In this document: one piece after another, positions 1 through 9,452 of the stretch
Layout: every line of letters begins with the position of its first letter
Position numbering within the stretch: the first letter of the stretch is position 1
NCBI GenBank assembly: GCA_017629035.1
Contig: JAGBXX010000023.1
Location: 124,001 to 188,000, forward strand
Source: Alistipes sp.
GTDB lineage: Bacteria > Bacteroidota > Bacteroidia > Bacteroidales > Rikenellaceae
Length of the DNA stretch: 64,000 nucleotides
Direction of reading: 5' to 3'
The notes under the pieces: generated by a model
Seen by the model: only the letters and a program-made list of their open reading frames with translations
Database searches by the model: none
What the model was told of the DNA's origin: nothing
Made by a program: the position numbers and the translations under genes

Positions 1-3000
1 TCGGAGTGTTGCTCGCTGAAATTATCAGTCATAAAGAAGCTGGTAGGCGGTAACTGATGCTCGTCGCCCACAATCACTACGCTCTTGCCTCTCAATATAG
101 CAGTCACCGCCTCGCAAGTAGGCATTTGCGAAGCCTCATCAAAGATAACCAAGTCAAACTGTGGCCAATTCGCTCCAAGATATTGCGATACTGAAAGCGG
201 ACTCATCAGCATTGCAGGACACATTCTCGATATAAGGTCTGGAATTGTCTCAAAGAGCTTGCGGATAGATACTCCACGACAACCATTTCTGATACACTTC
301 TGCAAGAAGCCTACATCGGAACTCTGTGAGGCCTCCTTACGAAGCGCAGACAACATTGCCGACAACCTAACGACCAACTCTCGGCGAGTCAACTCCTCAA
401 ACTCCTTGCATAGTTTGCGAAAACGCTTAATCTTATCCTCAAACAGTATTGACTGGAAGAAACTCAACTCCTTGTCCTGGGATATATAGTGGTTTGCGCA
501 CTGCTTGTATAGGCTCTTTCGATAAACATTGACAATGTCGAAGTGAGCAAACAGACCTCTCTCAAATGCCTCAACGACTGTCACAAGTCCATTATCGTAC
601 ACCTGCTTACGAACAACGTTATACGCCACCTTACTACGCAAATTAACAAGGTCTTTGCTCCATCGTTTGATGGTTTTAGCAATACCATCAAGCCAATCCA
701 CACCATCCTGTTTCACTGATGCAACAGCCAACTCCTCAAGCGCAGAAACATTTGCAGAGAAATCCTTATATGAGGTAATATAATCGTTCAGCTGTTTACT
801 ATTCTGCTCCCTGAATTGACAGCATCCACTAGCTATATGAGCCAACATATCGCTGTCATTCAACTGCAATGCACACAAAGCTGATTGCAGCTCACCTAAT
901 CTCTCGTAGTATAATTGGAATGTTGATGCGTTCAGGTTCCTCAGCTCTCGTTTGATATTATAGGTACTGCCGAGATAATCGATAATATCATTGACCTCGC
1001 CCTGCAATTTATGTATTGCACTGATTTTGTCGCACAATGCTGTAACCTCGTTGTCGCTCACTCGCGCTCCGCTTTTTGAGTATGAGGAGAGAGTGTTCGC
1101 AACTGCACGACGGTCAAGATATTTTGCCAAGAACCACTTCTGCTCTGCCTCCATCCAACGCTGGCGCAATGCGGTGTAGTTCACATCAAGGATATGCTCA
1201 TTATACTGGGCAAACAGTTCTGACTGTTGAGCCTCGAGTTTGCCCTGTAATTCGGCAACCTCTTTTAAGGTCTTCAGCAGATTATCACCCAGCGAAGAAA
1301 TGAGAGTTGAAGGCAACTTCTCTCCGAGAATAAACTCTGCAACAAGCACCAGTGCCTCATACTGTTCCTTTGACAATTTGTCGGCATTGTATTCTATCAA
1401 TGACGCAACAGACCTGGCAAGAGTATGCAGGTTATTTACCTTGCCGGAAATCTCACCGACAAGGCTCTGAATCTGCTCCCTGATATCGGGCGAATAGACC
1501 AACATACCAATCTCTTGCAATGAGTTGTTGTATTCATAGACTACGCTTGCTGCCGATTGGAAATCCTCAAGCAGTTCAGTATGGTCACACAATAACTCCG
1601 GCGTTAGGGCGTCAATGTATTCATCCGAGATTTTAATTGTGCTATTTTCGGGAACATCTATTGCCGAATATTGCGCAAAACAGTCATAGATAGACAATCC
1701 GCAAGGATAAACCTTGTGGAGTCGCTCAACGTGTGCATTTAGCTCTCGTTTGAGTTCATCAAGATGTGAAGCCTCTTTTGCAAAAGCATCATCACCCATC
1801 TGTTGCACAACCTCTGAAGTCTTGCGAAGCTGGTCCATCACCAAGCTCTTCTTAGTTTTGTTGGAGTGCAACTCCAAACAGAATGGATCAAGGCCAATAG
1901 CAGTAAGGCGTTTTTGTACAACCTCCAATGCAGCCATCTTCTCAGCAACAAGCAGTACTCGTTTGCCGTGGAAGAGGGCGTTGGAGATGATATTGGTAAT
2001 AGTTTGCGACTTTCCCGTTCCCGGAGGGCCGTGCAAAACAAAACTCTTGCCCGATGCAGCCTCGTTGATTGCTGCTAACTGCGATGAGTCGGCACTGATT
2101 GGCAATGCGACATCTTCTGATGGCATCTCCACTACAATATCCGCTTCTTCTACCATATCTTCGCTTAACTTACCCGATACAAGACTATCAATCAGCGGGT
2201 GTTGGGACATCGACTCGCGATTGGTGCGGATATCGTTCCAAATCACAAAGCGGTTGAAGTCAAATATACTGATAATCGACTCCTCAATAACATCCCACTT
2301 ATCTTGCTCCATAACAGCCTTGCGAACAGCGGCAAGGATATACTTGATGTCAAGCCCTTTTTCGTTCTGAATAGCGGCTGTAACATCGGGTATCTCTATG
2401 CTGTAATTCTGTTTTAGGAACTCGAAAAGCGTTTCATTGAGCAATGGGTCCTCGCCACGGCTGACCATATAGTAGCCCTTGTTCGCCGATTTACGCTCCA
2501 ATCGTATCGGATAAAGGACAATAGGGGCAAAGTGAGGGAATGACTTGCCTGGCTCAAACCATTTCAAAAAACCAAGAGCAATATATAGCGTATTGGCTCC
2601 GCTCTCCTCAATAGAGAAACGAGCCGAACGATATAGACTTGTCAAGGTTTTGGTAAGTGTCTTTGGGTCTTGGTACGACCTCAATGTGTCTTTCTCCAAC
2701 TCCTTACGCAACAAATCCATTATAGAGTCATTGAGATTGATGCGTTCACCCAAGTCTTTGCTATCGGCAGGAGTTTCCCAATCATCGGGGCGGTCTACGA
2801 TAAGTATCTTGCGATTTTTGTAGAGCAGTTGCACCATCTCCGTAAGAGATGAGACCATAAAGCGGAGTGTATTCTTGGAGAATCGTATATTAAGCAAATT
2901 ATTGCGTATACTCAAGTCAAGTAGTCTGCGCTCCCACAAATCGAAGCGACTAAACTCATTCTCATCCTTTTGGAAAGTGAAAGTTTCGCTTACGCTCTCC

Positions 3001-4064
3001 GGAGAAGAGTGCGAGCGCTCATCTGGCTCCGGGTTTATAACCTCATACTCGTTACCATTGTATATTCGTTGAGGTATAGGCTGAACACCGGCCAATCTGG
3101 CTCGGGCAACATCAAGCACAAATGAGAACTTCTCAGTATTCTTGATATTATCATTCGCTATGATTATAGCTTGTTCAAATGGAACTTTATTACCTTCATT
3201 TGCACAGGTAGTCTCTACCAGGAGAATCTCATTAATTCCTTCGGCAATGCGCTTAGTAATTACAGACGGGTCATCATTGACACTATCTGCGAACATGTCA
3301 TTTACTAGCCAGCACCCAGCAAAGGCGTGATCATCTTGTAAAATCAACAAAGGGTGCATGCCGACTGCTTCAAGACACGAACACATCAATATCGCCATAT
3401 CCAAGCAGCAACCTCGTTTGCCACGGTCTTCACTCAACAATTCCTCGCAAGTACGAATCTTTTGACCATGTTTTGCAAGAGTGGATGTAGGATAACAATA
3501 GGTGATATTCTGTTCCGAGATAGCCTCGTACAACGCACCAATAATCATCTTTGGACGATTAGGAACATCGTGAGTATATGCGCTTAACGAGCTGCTACCA
3601 GTCCACTTGTTAAGCAATTCCGAAGCTCGCTTAATAATCGGATCAAGGGCAATATGGTGAGGCGTAACAAACGCTGCCAAATACTGCGACATGAAAGAGT
3701 TCCCCCAATATTGACAGTAATCAAGTACCTCTAATTCCTTCTTTGCTTCGGCAAGAACCTCTCCATCCTTTGATAAGACCTGAACTGTAGTCATTGCCTT
3801 GGTCTTTTCTGTAAGATTGCAAAGATACGATGTGTTTATCGACGGCTGAATATCGGGCTTCTTCCAACTCTCGTGAGCTGGCAGACTGACAATATGTTCT
3901 ACCACAGTATCAGCAAATTCATGATCAAAGGTGATTTTGACCTTTAACCTTTCATAATTATTAGGAGTATTATTTCTAACGGTAATGCTACTAATCATAG
4001 CAACATTATTTACAGCCATGGCAAAACTTGCCAATGGAATCTGCTTGATACTGACGGTTAGCAT
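1..4064 (-). CDS. DUF4011-type large SF1 (Upf1/Dna2-like) helicase, 3' end outside window
   Basis: An uninterrupted minus-strand frame runs from an ATG at 4064 to the left edge (at least 1354 residues). The SF1 helicase core is visible: Walker A GPPGTGKSQT at about residues 679-688, motif II with DEAS at about 1309-1312, and motif III GDEHQLPP just after it. Near residues 215-255 there is a transglutaminase-like stretch (GCCLDMAILMCSCLEAVG followed by DDHAF), as is common in DUF4011 helicases. The family often continues into a C-terminal nuclease or DUF3320 domain, which would lie outside the window. Such proteins occur in mobile and defence loci; their substrate is not established. The start lies 27 nt after the decayed WG-repeat gene, on the same strand, so it could be the last gene of the long accessory operon. 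Its base composition is GC-richer than that operon's middle, which argues for separate origin. Family call is secure, role is inference. Confidence 0.88.
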   Translation of the reverse strand, partial: MLTVSIKQIPLASFAMAVNNVAMISSITVRNNTPNNYERLKVKITFDHEFADTVVEHIVSLPAHESWKKPDIQPSINTSYLCNLTEKTKAMTTVQVLSKDGEVLAEAKKELEVLDYCQYWGNSFMSQYLAAFVTPHHIALDPIIKRASELLNKWTGSSSLSAYTHDVPNRPKMIIGALYEAISEQNITYCYPTSTLAKHGQKIRTCEELLSEDRGKRGCCLDMAILMCSCLEAVGMHPLLILQDDHAFAGCWLVNDMFADSVNDDPSVITKRIAEGINEILLVETTCANEGNKVPFEQAIIIANDNIKNTEKFSFVLDVARARLAGVQPIPQRIYNGNEYEVINPEPDERSHSSPESVSETFTFQKDENEFSRFDLWERRLLDLSIRNNLLNIRFSKNTLRFMVSSLTEMVQLLYKNRKILIVDRPDDWETPADSKDLGERINLNDSIMDLLRKELEKDTLRSYQDPKTLTKTLTSLYRSARFSIEESGANTLYIALGFLKWFEPGKSFPHFAPIVLYPIRLERKSANKGYYMVSRGEDPLLNETLFEFLKQNYSIEIPDVTAAIQNEKGLDIKYILAAVRKAVMEQDKWDVIEESIISIFDFNRFVIWNDIRTNRESMSQHPLIDSLVSGKLSEDMVEEADIVVEMPSEDVALPISADSSQLAAINEAASGKSFVLHGPPGTGKSQTITNIISNALFHGKRVLLVAEKMAALEVVQKRLTAIGLDPFCLELHSNKTKKSLVMDQLRKTSEVVQQMGDDAFAKEASHLDELKRELNAHVERLHKVYPCGLSIYDCFAQYSAIDVPENSTIKISDEYIDALTPELLCDHTELLEDFQSAASVVYEYNNSLQEIGMLVYSPDIREQIQSLVGEISGKVNNLHTLARSVASLIEYNADKLSKEQYEALVLVAEFILGEKLPSTLISSLGDNLLKTLKEVAELQGKLEAQQSELFAQYNEHILDVNYTALRQRWMEAEQKWFLAKYLDRRAVANTLSSYSKSGARVSDNEVTALCDKISAIHKLQGEVNDIIDYLGSTYNIKRELRNLNASTFQLYYERLGELQSALCALQLNDSDMLAHIASGCCQFREQNSKQLNDYITSYKDFSANVSALEELAVASVKQDGVDWLDGIAKTIKRWSKDLVNLRSKVAYNVVRKQVYDNGLVTVVEAFERGLFAHFDIVNVYRKSLYKQCANHYISQDKELSFFQSILFEDKIKRFRKLCKEFEELTRRELVVRLSAMLSALRKEASQSSDVGFLQKCIRNGCRGVSIRKLFETIPDLISRMCPAMLMSPLSVSQYLGANWPQFDLVIFDEASQMPTCEAVTAILRGKSVVIVGDEHQLPPTSFFMTDNFSEQHS

Positions 4065-4091
4065 ATCGTTGTTTTAAAAATTCAAATTAAC

Positions 4092-5081
4092 TTATGGCCT
4101 ATTAACTTCGATTTCTTTACATATCTTAGATACAGTAGCAGAATATTCACTATAACTTAACAAATCATCGCAAATTAAATCTACTATTACGTCACCCTTT
4201 TCATCAATAAAGCCCCACTTACCATCTTTTCTTTTTACAGGTTACCAATTCCTACAAAAACATCTTACTTCTTCATACATAGGAGATATGATCTCGTTAC
4301 CATTATCATTATTAAAACCACAACAATTATTCTTTCGCATAGAAATTAATCTATTTTCACCAATATAGCATTGTTCATAGTCATCCATTCCATCAAATAG
4401 AAAATCTAAAAAACAACATTGCCAATATTGTCGATAATTCCGTATTTACTATTTTTTAATAGCGATCGCTTTACCAATATTATTAGACGATTATATCTGT
4501 TATATATAAAAGGAATGATTGTCTTTTATTAAAGTTAAAAGCATCTATTCGCCACTCTTGGTTACAAACAATTATACCCAATTCTTCATGATAACGAAGT
4601 GTTTTTGGATTATGAGCAAATGATACTATCTCATTGTTGTGTTTATCAATGACGCCAGCCTCTCCATTTTTAATAGCAACACAATAATTACGATTCAAAA
4701 GTGAAACAATTTCGTCTCATACGCAATAGGAATTATAACATTGATATCATAATCTAATAGACCCCATTTACCGTTTTCGTATACTATCATTTGATTATAA
4801 TCCGAAAAATAATCTATAGCATCGTATCTTATAGATATTGCCTCGTAACCTAATTTGTCGATATATTACCTTTTACCATTATATCATACCAAAATACGAT
4901 ATTCATAATAATCTCCAGGGATACCTTCGCCACACCTTTTCATTCCTATGATAAAGGGAAATGACACAATTATACACGCCGATACTATCATTCCAATAAT
5001 AGTCTGAATATGATATTGAGTTTCTTGGCTGTTTGTCTCGGATTATTCCCCGCAATCGTTAATTATAAATTCATATCCCAT
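4092..5081 (-). pseudogene. decayed WG-repeat membrane protein with INxxGEIIR-type leader
   Basis: Starting at an ATG at 5081 the frame reads MGYEFIINDCGE and then hits TAA. The same frame continues with a transmembrane segment (IIGMIVSACIIVSFPFIIG), hits TGA and TAA at what should be WG-repeat positions, and resumes with ENGKWGLLDYD. Further left, after a frame change, more WG-like units appear (KNGEAGVIDKHNNEI, NSKYGIIDNIGNVV, and at the end KDGKWGFIDEKGDVIV after another in-frame TAA). I count about five repeat units broken by at least four nonsense codons and at least one frameshift. Intact, it would have been a leader, one membrane helix and a WG-repeat domain. It belongs with the leader-sharing family directly upstream. 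Decay is seen directly; original function is unknown. Confidence 0.8.
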
Positions 5082-5100
5082 ATTTTAATTTTATAAATTA

Positions 5101-5547
5101 TTAAAAGGGAAACCACATTTCCCCAGAAAGATATGAAATTAGAGCACCAAGAGCACATGTAATAATAATAAACCACAAACAGCCTTTATTTTCACTATCA
5201 CCTTTACTACTCTTTTCAATTTCCTCAAGCTTTTTCATTTCTTCCTGAGTTTTATACTGCTTGAGTTGCTCACACTCATTTTCTTTTTTGGAAATTGCTA
5301 TTTTCATTTCAGGAGTCAATGTAGGATTCTCTTTGGCTGCTGCAACTACCGTTATCGCAGTATCTCTAATACATATCCATAGGACCTTTTCATTATGAGT
5401 CTCTTTAGCTACTTTCCTTCGAATATTGGCTTTAAGTCTTTCTCCACGTAATAAAGCATTTTCATATCCGGCTAAATCGTTAGGTATCTCTGAATCCTTA
5501 ATAATTTCACCATACTCATTAATCTTGTAATTGCCACCTATTCCCAT
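5101..5547 (-). CDS. small membrane protein, INEYGEII leader family, LRV/HEAT-like helices
   Basis: 148 residues. The N-terminus carries the recurring hairpin motif (YKINEYGEIIKD, about residues 7-18). Residues 30-90 are helical and contain a unit like leucine-rich-variant repeats (ICIRDTAITVVAAAKENPTLTPEM), closely matching the equivalent part of the next gene upstream. A Lys/Glu-rich coil (about 90-115) leads to one C-terminal membrane helix (about 123-142). No catalytic motif is visible. Tail-anchored topology with a cytosolic N-terminus is likely. It is a paralog of the protein at 5575-6330 and sits near the end of the accessory operon. Function unknown; the shared leader suggests a common partner. 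Confidence 0.7.
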   Translation of the reverse strand: MGIGGNYKINEYGEIIKDSEIPNDLAGYENALLRGERLKANIRRKVAKETHNEKVLWICIRDTAITVVAAAKENPTLTPEMKIAISKKENECEQLKQYKTQEEMKKLEEIEKSSKGDSENKGCLWFIIITCALGALISYLSGEMWFPF

Positions 5548-5574
5548 AATTTAGATCCAATTATTATTAGCACA

Positions 5575-6330
5575 TTAATGGATATTTGCAGCAATTAATG
5601 CTATAAGCAAGCACAAAGCAATAAAGATAAACAGCCAAATGGAGTTTTTAGAATCTTCATTTTGTTTGGACTGAATCACATTTGCATAATGATTTTGTGA
5701 TGTAACAGTTGCTAATAGTTTACCAGACATTCTATTGAATGATAACACTATAACATCACCTGGATGAGCGAAACATTGAGTTGTACGGAAACCGAATTTG
5801 AACGTTAGCTCGCACGGATTAGATATATATACTGGCAACATTGAATTTCTCGCAACACTCGCAACTATATTATCATTGATATATATGTCTACATTTGGGT
5901 TAACAGCAAAACTCTCTGTGTATCCATGTACCATAACTTGCCCACATTGATGTGAAGATGAACTTGGTGGAGCAATAATATTTGAAGGTTTTGGTTCGCT
6001 ATTTCTTATTTTTGTAGGATTAACAGCTACTGGATTAACCGGTTTCTTTGGTCGTACAACAGAACTTTTGTCAAGAAGTCTCTGTCTAGTTACTTCCATG
6101 CGCATCTCTGGAGATAAATGAGGATTTTTCCAAACAAGTCTTCTTACAGTTATGGCTTTATCTTTTAAACATAACTCCAACACTTGTAAATTTTGTGATT
6201 CTTTCGCCAAGCGTTTTCTATCCTCAATATTAAGCGGTATACCTTTCAAATACTTATGTTCGAGAGAGAATAGGTCGTTATCTTCTCGGATTATTTCGCC
6301 ATACTCATTAACCTTAAAATCCATTCCCAT
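5575..6330 (-). CDS. membrane protein, INEYGEIIR leader, LRV-like helices plus PEGA-like beta domain
   Basis: 251 residues. The leader FKVNEYGEIIRED lies at about residues 5-17. Residues 25-85 resemble the paralog at 5101-5547 (CLKDKAITVRRLVWKNPHLSPEM is the repeat-like unit). A proline- and serine-rich linker (about 90-125) is followed by a small all-beta segment (about 128-210) with alternating strands, similar in feel to PEGA or transthyretin-like carrier domains. A C-terminal membrane helix spans about 227-247. It is encoded between two other leader-family genes with about 30-nt gaps. The linker and beta domain are absent from the shorter paralog. No enzyme signature is seen. Confidence 0.68.
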   Translation of the reverse strand: MGMDFKVNEYGEIIREDNDLFSLEHKYLKGIPLNIEDRKRLAKESQNLQVLELCLKDKAITVRRLVWKNPHLSPEMRMEVTRQRLLDKSSVVRPKKPVNPVAVNPTKIRNSEPKPSNIIAPPSSSSHQCGQVMVHGYTESFAVNPNVDIYINDNIVASVARNSMLPVYISNPCELTFKFGFRTTQCFAHPGDVIVLSFNRMSGKLLATVTSQNHYANVIQSKQNEDSKNSIWLFIFIALCLLIALIAANIH

Positions 6331-6364
6331 ATAGCTACGTACTATTAGTAATTAAAAATTATAT

Positions 6365-6889
6365 CTATTTCATACTTTTAATGGTGTGGGATATGTTAGA
6401 TAGCTTATTGAATAGATATTTAATAAAGAAGCAAATAGCAATAGTAATGACTATGGATATTATACCAACAATCATACTTCTCCAATATATTTCAGTAGTG
6501 TAATTCCCGCATCCATCCCAATGCTTTGTTACTCCTCGGTCTATTCGCATACAGCCATAAATAAAACTACATACGCTCAAAACGATAGTGAGTGCCAAAC
6601 TCCGTAGTAGTTTCACATATCGCCAGCCATAATCGGCTTTCTTTAACTCACAAGGGAAATTGTCTAATTGCAGAGTCTCAACATACTCTTTATAATCTGG
6701 TCGTTTTGCACTTTCTTTGCAAAGTTGATAACATTTCTTACGAGCTTTATATGCCGCTAAGATATCATCTTTACTAGCTCCGACTCGTATGATGTTTAAC
6801 ATTGCAGTATCCAACTCATTATATGGACGCTTTATTGTTCCATCTTCTGCAATTGCGTAATTCCCGTTAATATTACTATTCATTCCCAT
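6365..6889 (-). CDS. two-helix membrane protein with IAEDGTI variant of the shared leader
   Basis: 174 residues. The N-terminus reads MGMNSNINGNYAIAEDGTIK; YAIAEDGTIKRP is the AEDG variant of the hairpin motif found in its neighbours. Residues 25-85 are predicted helical and cytosolic. Two membrane helices follow (about 92-112 and 134-157), with a short loop containing CxxYG and WDGCG between them. It overlaps no neighbour but is only 5 nt from the next gene upstream (6895). Function not recognised; membership of the leader family is the main clue. Confidence 0.65.
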   Translation of the reverse strand: MGMNSNINGNYAIAEDGTIKRPYNELDTAMLNIIRVGASKDDILAAYKARKKCYQLCKESAKRPDYKEYVETLQLDNFPCELKKADYGWRYVKLLRSLALTIVLSVCSFIYGCMRIDRGVTKHWDGCGNYTTEIYWRSMIVGIISIVITIAICFFIKYLFNKLSNISHTIKSMK

Positions 6890-6894
6890 AATAA

Positions 6895-7413
6895 TTATAA
6901 ATCATATAATGTAAAATTAAAATTCTTATTAGAATGATAGACATATAGATTTCCTCTATAAGAACTACCATCAAATACGCCTTCAAAAGTACCAGTCTTT
7001 TCGCCAGAAGCATTATATTCATCTAGCCTCAGGATGTCATTTACTACGGTTCCGTGTAAAGTTAGCTTATTGTTGGCCCCATTTTTAAGATAGTAATACC
7101 AGCCTGAATAAATACTGTTCCCTTCATATTTTAAGTACATTTTAACAGTTAATGAACTTCCAATAATACCATTAAGATAGACTTCATAGCCATTCTGTAT
7201 ACTTGCTGGTGGATTACAATTATAATTGTTTTGGTTTTTGCTTAGCATGTAGCTACTTAAGTTATTACTCAACAAAAATCCCATAATAACCAAAACAAGC
7301 AAGATAATGAAGTACAAAAAAATTTTATTTTTCTTCTGCGGCTTTTTATTTCTGGCAGTATCATCAGCTCTGATAATCTCGCCATACTCATTAATCTTAA
7401 AATCTGCTCCCAC
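6895..7413 (-). CDS. single-pass membrane protein, INEYGEIIR leader, lipocalin-like outer domain
   Basis: 172 residues. The leader FKINEYGEIIRADD (about 5-18) is followed by a basic stretch (RNKKPQKKNK) and one membrane helix (about 30-50), so the leader should be cytosolic and residues 60-172 periplasmic. The outer part is rich in alternating strands with Gly/Tyr turns (YLKYEGNSIYSGWYYY, GTFEGVFDGSSYRGNLYVY), as in small calycin or MORN-like beta domains. No catalytic residues are apparent. Separated by 33 nt from the GYF_2 gene upstream. Confidence 0.66.
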   Translation of the reverse strand: MGADFKINEYGEIIRADDTARNKKPQKKNKIFLYFIILLVLVIMGFLLSNNLSSYMLSKNQNNYNCNPPASIQNGYEVYLNGIIGSSLTVKMYLKYEGNSIYSGWYYYLKNGANNKLTLHGTVVNDILRLDEYNASGEKTGTFEGVFDGSSYRGNLYVYHSNKNFNFTLYDL

Positions 7414-7446
7414 TTCTAATTTAAGGAATTAGTTATCTTTTATCTA

Positions 7447-7740
7447 CTATTTTCTTATTATTGTTCCGTCTTCAGCAATGCGGAATCCCAAATGAGGATT
7501 AAACTTCTCATCGAAGCATTCAAAATACTTCGCCTCATACCACTCGTCATTAAGCGTGTTAGTAGTAATCAATGTATCTTCAAGTAAAGGATATTCCTTA
7601 ATCTCAGACAAGGAAAAGGGGCCAAAGACCGTTTCTTCGAAATTCACATAAAACTGCAGGTCAGGAGATGAAAAGACATCTCCTGATCCAGTAGTCTCCA
7701 TCTTCTTTTTACTGCCAAAGAGGCGTTTAAAGAATCCCAT
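7447..7740 (-). CDS. GYF_2-domain protein with C-terminal IAEDGTIIR motif
   Basis: 97 residues. A basic N-terminus (MGFFKRLFGSKKK) precedes a GYF_2 (DUF4339-type) domain at about 28-75: LQFYVNFEETVFGPFSL, then a Leu-rich helix and a W-Y-E-A turn. GYF-type domains usually bind short peptides. The last residues (GFRIAEDGTIIRK) are the same hairpin motif found at the N-terminus of neighbouring proteins, here at the C-terminus, showing that the motif is a movable module. The gene is 9 nt from the DUF4234 gene upstream. Likely an adaptor; partner unknown. Confidence 0.75.
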   Translation of the reverse strand: MGFFKRLFGSKKKMETTGSGDVFSSPDLQFYVNFEETVFGPFSLSEIKEYPLLEDTLITTNTLNDEWYEAKYFECFDEKFNPHLGFRIAEDGTIIRK

Positions 7741-7749
7741 AATCGATAA

Positions 7750-8298
7750 TTACGCCTTTTGGCCGAATGTGTTAAGATTATATATTTTATTGACTGTGTT
7801 ATGTTGCTTTACATAGCGAGACATTACGAATATTCCCCATATAATTTGAGCAACATAAAGTATCATTGCAATCGTTGATGCGTATCGTGATGCAAATGAT
7901 AATATAAATGTGATTAACATTAGAAACACCAAACTACCACCACTTAGTATTCCGCCTTGGCTTCTGTTTCTAGTTAGATACTCATACTCTCTATTTGCCC
8001 ATTTGTAATACCAAACGAACCCATAGATACCTAGCGTAATAATGGAGAGAAATATCGCACCCCAAAACCCTCTTGTATGCTTGCCATCTTCTGCACAAGA
8101 GATGTTAGTTTCTTTTGCCATTGCAAACATAACAACTACTCCATATATGCCTAATGTAAGGAAAGATAGTAGCCATATCTTCCACACTTTACGATTTGTA
8201 GGTAGCACCTGTGGAGTGGTTCCTTTTACTTGAGAGAAGAAATAGTCCTCTCTAATTATTTCGCCGTATTCGTTAATCGTATAATTTATTTGTCCCAT
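7750..8298 (-). CDS. DUF4234-like polytopic membrane protein with INEYGEIIR leader
   Basis: 182 residues. YTINEYGEIIREDY lies at about 6-19. Two copies of the DUF4234 signature follow: FLTLGIYGVVVMFAMAKE (about 46-63) and IITLGIYGFVWYYKWANRE (about 86-104), then two more membrane helices (about 120-160). Four membrane segments in total. DUF4234 proteins are uncharacterised small membrane proteins. The leader again places it in the family encoded on either side. It directly follows the E1-like gene (gap about 27 nt), linking the leader family to the conjugation genes. Confidence 0.75.
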   Translation of the reverse strand: MGQINYTINEYGEIIREDYFFSQVKGTTPQVLPTNRKVWKIWLLSFLTLGIYGVVVMFAMAKETNISCAEDGKHTRGFWGAIFLSIITLGIYGFVWYYKWANREYEYLTRNRSQGGILSGGSLVFLMLITFILSFASRYASTIAMILYVAQIIWGIFVMSRYVKQHNTVNKIYNLNTFGQKA

Positions 8299-8325
8299 AA
8301 TAATATGGTGTTAATAATCAAATAA

Positions 8326-9447
8326 TTATTCTTCTTTAGGAGCATAAGGCACCTCTATACTTGTCGTAACCTGTAAAGGGTACGAGAAGATTTCTGCATT
8401 ATCTCCACCAATTTTAGGATTATTTGTGTTGCAAATTAGAGTATATTGGGTAAGATGGCCCAGCAAGCGAGTAGTGTAGTTAGGATTATTCCTATTCAAA
8501 ATGTCAAGAGCCAACTTAATTGCAATAACCGTAACAAAATCAATATCTACTGAAATGCCAGGTTCAAAAATTGCCTTTTCCAACTCTTCCTCATTGGTAT
8601 AGAATTTTCTATTTTGATTTACACGCCCAGATGTATCACCTAACGCATACATGAAATCCTCATAATCGGGCATTCCATCAGGCAGGCAATAGAAAATCTC
8701 GCCAGCAAAGGCTCTCTCCCAGCATCCAATTGACATAAGAGGCATACCAACCTCCTTTGCAATCTTATTTGCATACAAATCACCTTCTCGATTATCTGCA
8801 CCGCCTATTACAATTGTATTCTCATCGCAGAACTCATCAAACACATTAAGAGGAACTTCTTGAACTGTCATATTCTGAGTAACCACATGTGCTGAAGGGT
8901 TAATCTGCAGAATACGTTCTTTTACTGCATCGGTTTTATATTTACCTACATCCAAAATTCCACACTGGTGACGGCAAATATTATGATATCCGAGAATGTC
9001 GTTGTCTATTAACAAGAATCTACCGACACCGGCTTTCGCAAGTTCTAACGCAACTAAACTTCCAACAGAGCCGCAGCCAACTAACATTGCACCTGTTTTC
9101 AGCATCATATCTGATTCCAAGATGCCGACATTACGTGAGAAAATATCTAACTTGAGCGAATAAGGCTCTTTTTTACATACAACGCCCTCGCAATCAATAA
9201 ACTGAATGCAATCATTTTCAAAATATCCAATAAGTCCTTTGTTTGGATTATTAGTAGGCTTGTTTTCTACAACTTCACCTAATTCAATAAGGTTAGAGTA
9301 GCTACTATCGCTTTTCGTTGTAACAATGTTATAATGGTTACTGTTTTCAATATGTAAACCATATATCTTACCTACATATTTATCCTTTTCTAATTCAAGA
9401 GGGAAATATACAGTAGGCTTAATCTTTCGTTTTCCTAAAGTAATCAT
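8326..9447 (-). CDS. ThiF/E1-like ubiquitin-activating enzyme
   Basis: 373 residues. An N-terminal domain of about 115 residues is unassigned. The adenylation domain then shows the Rossmann loop VGCGSVGS (123-130), acidic D148/D150 after the second strand (LLIDND), the arginine of NICRH (R159), K169/K171 of GKYKTDAVKE, and D218 of GGADNREGD; all are hallmarks of E1/ThiF/MoeB adenylation enzymes. C242 in SIGCWER is a candidate conjugating cysteine but this is inference. It would adenylate the C-terminus of a ubiquitin-like protein. The gene is 5 nt downstream of the JAMM peptidase gene and near the E2-like gene, the classical E1-E2-JAB arrangement of bacterial ubiquitin-like systems. No zinc CxxC pairs typical of some MoeB proteins are seen. 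Confidence 0.9.
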   Translation of the reverse strand: MITLGKRKIKPTVYFPLELEKDKYVGKIYGLHIENSNHYNIVTTKSDSSYSNLIELGEVVENKPTNNPNKGLIGYFENDCIQFIDCEGVVCKKEPYSLKLDIFSRNVGILESDMMLKTGAMLVGCGSVGSLVALELAKAGVGRFLLIDNDILGYHNICRHQCGILDVGKYKTDAVKERILQINPSAHVVTQNMTVQEVPLNVFDEFCDENTIVIGGADNREGDLYANKIAKEVGMPLMSIGCWERAFAGEIFYCLPDGMPDYEDFMYALGDTSGRVNQNRKFYTNEEELEKAIFEPGISVDIDFVTVIAIKLALDILNRNNPNYTTRLLGHLTQYTLICNTNNPKIGGDNAEIFSYPLQVTTSIEVPYAPKEE

Positions 9448-9452
9448 AGTCG

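Noticed and set aside
85-3587. Several plus-strand open frames of 60-218 codons in the first 4 kb
   Set aside because: They are antisense to one continuous minus-strand helicase frame with recognisable motifs; none has a plausible domain.
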